Shown: one piece after another, positions 26,072 to 28,742 of the stretch
Layout of the letters: every line of letters starts with the position of its first letter
Position numbering within the stretch: position 1 is the stretch's first letter
Assembly (NCBI GenBank): GCA_964433135.1
Contig: CAYSQW010000045.1
Span: forward strand, 1 to 28,742
DNA from: CAYSQW01 sp964433135
GTDB lineage: Bacteria > Acidobacteriota > Aminicenantia > Aminicenantales > Aminicenantaceae
Direction of reading: 5' to 3'
DNA: 28,742 bases
Position numbers and translations under genes: made by a program
The notes under the pieces: generated by a model
Database searches by the model: none
Seen by the model: only the letters and a program-made list of their open reading frames with translations
Told to the model about the DNA's origin: nothing

Positions 26072-26569
26072 ATGGAAGAAAAAATAGTCGTTAAGAAACC
26101 CCCTAAATCACCCTTTTTGGCCGGGATCCTCGCTTTCTTCTTTCCTTTCGGTGTAGCGGCACTATACAACCGTCAACTCCAGAAAGCGATAATTCATTTT
26201 TTAATCGCAGCAGCGACCATCACGATGCTCTCTTCGGGCTATGGAAATCCCGTTTTTCTGGGACTTTTTCTGGGGGGATTCTATTTCTATCAGCTCATTG
26301 ATGCCGTAAACACGTCATCAGCGATAAACCGCAACGCCCTGACGGGTGATTCCGAGGAGATTGAAACTGAAAAGCTGCATGAAATCGTAAAGACCGGCTC
26401 TATCTTCTGGGGAATCGTTCTCATGAGTCTCGGTGTTATTTTTCTGCTTGCCAATTTCGAGATCTTCATCGATTATGCGCATATTTTCGATCTCTGGCCC
26501 CTTATCATCATCGTCGTCGGTGTAAAGTTGCTGGTGGATTTTTTCATGCGCAACAAACAGGAAGTCTGA
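26072..26569 (+). CDS. Multi-pass membrane protein with DUF5668/LiaF-like C-terminal part
   Basis: A 165-residue inner-membrane protein. After a basic start (VVKKPPKSPFLAGILAFFFPFG, TM2-domain-like), it has about two helices (AIIHFLIAAATITML, LGLFLGGFYFYQLIDAV). A hydrophilic linker follows (95-112), then a DUF5668-type pair of helices (GSIFWGIVLMSLGVIFLLANF, LWPLIIIVVGVKLLVDFFM). This module occurs in LiaI/LiaF-like cell-envelope stress proteins. GGAGG precedes the ATG. Its place inside an ECF operon suggests an envelope-response role; the molecular function is unknown. Confidence 0.8.
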   Translation: MEEKIVVKKPPKSPFLAGILAFFFPFGVAALYNRQLQKAIIHFLIAAATITMLSSGYGNPVFLGLFLGGFYFYQLIDAVNTSSAINRNALTGDSEEIETEKLHEIVKTGSIFWGIVLMSLGVIFLLANFEIFIDYAHIFDLWPLIIIVVGVKLLVDFFMRNKQEV

Positions 26570-26579
26570 GGAGGTATCA

Positions 26580-26783
26580 ATGACGACCAAAAAAAGCTCA
26601 GCCTCGCTCATTTGGGGCATCATTCTGATCGCATTCGGAGTGATCTTTCTTATGGATATCAATATCTGGTACATCATCGCCCATTTCTGGCCTGTCATTC
26701 TCATCGTTTGGGGGGGCTGGAAAATCTATGCCGCTATCCTCGAGCAGAAGGAAGAATCTGGAGAACCACGAGTTGAGTCATGA
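26580..26783 (+). CDS. Small DUF5668 (LiaI-LiaF-like) membrane protein
   Basis: A 67-residue protein made almost entirely of two membrane helices (SLIWGIILIAFGVIFLMDI and FWPVILIVWGGWKIYAAIL) with a short charged tail. It repeats the C-terminal half of the preceding protein (compare GSIFWGIVLMSLGVIFLL and LWPLIIIVVGVKLL), so the two genes probably arose by duplication. AGGAGG lies six bases before the ATG. Its stop overlaps the start of the DUF4097 gene by four bases (ATGA). Confidence 0.82.
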   Translation: MTTKKSSASLIWGIILIAFGVIFLMDINIWYIIAHFWPVILIVWGGWKIYAAILEQKEESGEPRVES

Positions 26784-28075
26784 GAGCCCGAGAGATTTTC
26801 CTCCTTCTCCTGTTGATAGCTGGAGGCGTCTTTCTCACCCATCTCTATAACGACAGGCTCTACTGGCATCTCGATTGGGATGAAGGGATTCTCTTCACTG
26901 GCGATGAGTTTTCCTTCGATGAAACTCTGGAAGTTCCCACTCCCCCGCCAAGCGAAGTGACTATAGACAACACCAACGGAAACGTCACCGTTGTGGGGGG
27001 CGGAGCGGATCACATCACGATACAGATGACAAAACGGCTATGGAAGCAAGAAAAATCCGAAGCGGAGGAATTGGCGAACCAAATCCACATCCTTACCGAA
27101 ACCGAAGACGGCACACTGAAGATATCCGCCGGCATGGATCAACTTCGGGAACGAAGCTTTCACACGGACTTCCATGTTTCGCTGCCGGAGGGTACTCCCG
27201 TTATCGTAGGTAATACATACGGATCCGTTGATATCAGCGGAACCGGAGTTACGGAAATCAGCAACAACAGCGGCAGAGTGATTGCCGCCGACATCCGGGG
27301 GGATCTGAAGCTCGCCAACCGTAAGGGAGGTATCGAGGCCAAGGATATCGCGGGTCGGTGCGTGATAGACAGCCGTGACGAGTCCGTACGGCTCAGCCAT
27401 ATCGTAGGTCCCGTCGAAATTTCTCATGGATATGGAAAAATTCTTTTGGAAGATATCCAGCATGAAGTCAAGATTCGGGGAAACGATTCGCAAATCGTCG
27501 GGCATGTTCTCCGTGGAGGCGTGGATATCGAAAATGACCACGAAAAGATCGAGTTGTTCGAAATCGGTCCTTCGGTCATCAACACCAGCCACGGTATGGT
27601 CGAAATCAATGGCCTTCAGGGCAACCTCGATCTGAAAAACCGCTTCAGCAAGGTTAAATTGAATCAGATTCGGGGCGATATATCCATCGCCGGAAAAGAT
27701 CTGGAAGTGAGAGCGAAGAACCTCAGAGGGGCGATCGGCATCTCCACTTCCTATAAGGTCATTGATTTGAGCGACTTTGCTGGAAAAACCGTGATTTCAA
27801 TGTCGGACGGCAAAGTGACTCTCACTCCCGCTCCTCTCACCCACCCGATAGAAGTCACTTCCAAGAACAGCGACATTAAGCTATTTTGGCCGGGGAGCGA
27901 AAAATATCCCCTCGAGGCCCGGAGTGAAGGAGGCGATATCCAATGGGAGATTCCTTTTCAGGTCGATTCGCGAAAAGAAAACGGCCTTTCGCAGATTAAA
28001 GCCTTTTTCTCTGAGGATCAAAATCCGGCCATCCGGCTTGCCACCACCTATGGAACAATCCGGATAGAAAACTAG
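26780..28075 (+). CDS. DUF4097 beta-helix protein, membrane-anchored, envelope-associated
   Basis: A 431-residue protein with one N-terminal hydrophobic segment (EIFLLLLLIAGGVFLTHLY), acting as signal or anchor. A long stretch of short, degenerate repeats of about 18-22 residues follows (for example ISGTGVTEISNNSGRVIAADIRG, then LKLANRKGGIEAKDIAG, then INGLQGNLDLKNRFSKVKLNQIRG). This is the parallel beta-helix pattern of DUF4097 'putative adhesin' proteins. Such proteins commonly travel with DUF5668 membrane proteins and stress sigma factors or LiaFSR-type systems; their biochemical role is not established. It is the last gene of the operon, followed 20 bp later by a strong terminator. Confidence 0.85.
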   Translation: MRAREIFLLLLLIAGGVFLTHLYNDRLYWHLDWDEGILFTGDEFSFDETLEVPTPPPSEVTIDNTNGNVTVVGGGADHITIQMTKRLWKQEKSEAEELANQIHILTETEDGTLKISAGMDQLRERSFHTDFHVSLPEGTPVIVGNTYGSVDISGTGVTEISNNSGRVIAADIRGDLKLANRKGGIEAKDIAGRCVIDSRDESVRLSHIVGPVEISHGYGKILLEDIQHEVKIRGNDSQIVGHVLRGGVDIENDHEKIELFEIGPSVINTSHGMVEINGLQGNLDLKNRFSKVKLNQIRGDISIAGKDLEVRAKNLRGAIGISTSYKVIDLSDFAGKTVISMSDGKVTLTPAPLTHPIEVTSKNSDIKLFWPGSEKYPLEARSEGGDIQWEIPFQVDSRKENGLSQIKAFFSEDQNPAIRLATTYGTIRIEN

Positions 28076-28096
28076 ATATTTTCATCCATAAAGTGT

Positions 28097-28126
28097 AAAA
28101 GGCCCGTTTAAAACGGGCCTTTTCTT
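28097..28126 (+). terminator. Strong terminator after the second ECF operon
   Basis: AAAAGGCCCGTT (28097-28108), loop TAA, AACGGGCCTTTT (28112-28123), then CTTT: a perfect 12-bp stem with A/T flanks on both sides. It can work in both directions and ends the DUF4097 operon. Confidence 0.9.
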
Positions 28127-28238
28127 TACCTTCAAGAGATCTCAAGCACATAGAAAGCAGGCATCGAAGGGGGAATCGAGATTAAGATAAAAATGATCCT
28201 TTCGTATGCAGGATTATTTGCCGATGTCACCGGCGGGA

Positions 28239-28742
28239 TCAGCTTTTGGATTTCAGGTTCAGGATATAGGCGTTCAAGGTGCCGTTGATTCGTATATAAA
28301 AATATGAAATGACGTTCGCAAGATCTTTTTTATACTTGGTCACATAGCGAACGAAATTCATCTCTTTGTTATCACGAAGAAGGTTTTCAAACTCATCGGC
28401 TTCATCACGGAGCTCGATGAGATAATGATTGATGGTCCGGTATTGGGCATTGATGCCGATCAGGTCTTCAACTTTGATTTTATCTAAGTCCAAATAAGGC
28501 GGAAGCGACTGCAGGATCTGGAGGCTTTCGGTGCAAAGTTCATTCACATATTCGGTCAATTCCTGAAAAAACGATTTGTACATGAGGGGTTTTTTCAGTT
28601 TCTGTTCGGCCTTATCGAGTAGGGCATTATATTGTTCTTTCATCGAGAGGATCAGCTGCTTGACGCCATAGTACTTCCGTTTGAATTGAAAAAGGTCGGC
28701 CGGGCATCGATCCGGAAGGATGGGCCGTCGAGCGCAGGTACA
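28239..28742 (-). CDS. Unknown helical protein, 5' end beyond the right edge
   Basis: The frame stays open from its stop at 28239 to the right end of the window. The ATG at 28643 is therefore probably internal: the 33 codons upstream of it also read like protein (CPADLFQFKRKYYGVKQLILSM leads straight into MKEQYNALLDKAEQKLKK). The visible part is strongly helical and charged (LLDKAEQKLKK, LIELRDEADEFENLLRDNKE), with two Cys near the edge. I recognise no family. It ends facing the second ECF operon, beyond whose terminator it lies. Confidence 0.65.
   Translation of the reverse strand, partial: CTCARRPILPDRCPADLFQFKRKYYGVKQLILSMKEQYNALLDKAEQKLKKPLMYKSFFQELTEYVNELCTESLQILQSLPPYLDLDKIKVEDLIGINAQYRTINHYLIELRDEADEFENLLRDNKEMNFVRYVTKYKKDLANVISYFYIRINGTLNAYILNLKSKS

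Overview
The window looks like a chromosomal segment of a Gram-negative bacterium, roughly half G+C by eye. Evidence for this is two LPS-core heptose genes with a family 9 glycosyltransferase, a signal-peptide beta-barrel protein ending in a typical outer-membrane C-terminus, a periplasmic PDZ protein, and two ECF sigma modules. The gene mix (acyl-CoA carboxylase, archaeal-type HMG-CoA synthase, DUF4097/DUF5668 envelope genes) would fit Acidobacteriota/Aminicenantota-like or Desulfobacterota-like lineages. That placement is inference; no rRNA, tRNA or ribosomal marker is present.

Layout. 1-1675: sensor histidine kinase, cut by the left edge. 1769-3049 (-): outer-membrane barrel protein. 3207-5359 (+): HAD hydrolase and a TrmA/RlmD-type uracil methyltransferase, separated by a repeat-bearing gap. 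5404-7316 (-): serine hydrolase and AlkD-type repair protein, translationally coupled. 7821-13190 (+): asparagine-synthase-like protein with a changed glutaminase site, rfaE1, rfaE2, heptosyltransferase, membrane methyltransferase, TrmH. 13278-15976 (-): ECF sigma factor, membrane protein (possible anti-sigma) and an HtrA-like protein that lacks two residues of the protease triad. 15977-16674: about 700 bp without genes, with a long imperfect inverted repeat and a second copy of the repeat seen near 4.0 kb. 16675-23857 (-): seven-gene acyl-CoA operon. 24165-24737 (+): UPF0316 membrane protein. 25002-28075 (+): ECF sigma, zinc-binding anti-sigma, two DUF5668 membrane proteins and a DUF4097 protein, with a recognisable ECF promoter in front and a strong terminator behind. 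28239-28742 (-): unknown protein running off the right edge.

The most interesting unit is the operon at 16675-23857. In transcription order it encodes HMG-CoA synthase (archaeal type), thiolase, the DUF35 zinc/OB protein that bridges these two enzymes in archaea, methylcrotonyl-CoA carboxylase beta, methylglutaconyl-CoA hydratase, biotin carboxylase and biotin carrier. Together these enzymes connect 3-methylcrotonyl-CoA, 3-methylglutaconyl-CoA, HMG-CoA, acetoacetyl-CoA and acetyl-CoA. No HMG-CoA lyase and no HMG-CoA reductase is present. The set could therefore be a lyase-free leucine/isovalerate degradation route, or the reverse, making branched acyl-CoA from acetyl-CoA.

Other points of note are the Cys-to-Ser change in the asparagine-synthase homologue beside LPS genes, the likely pseudoprotease beside an ECF sigma factor, and two families of structured non-coding repeats.
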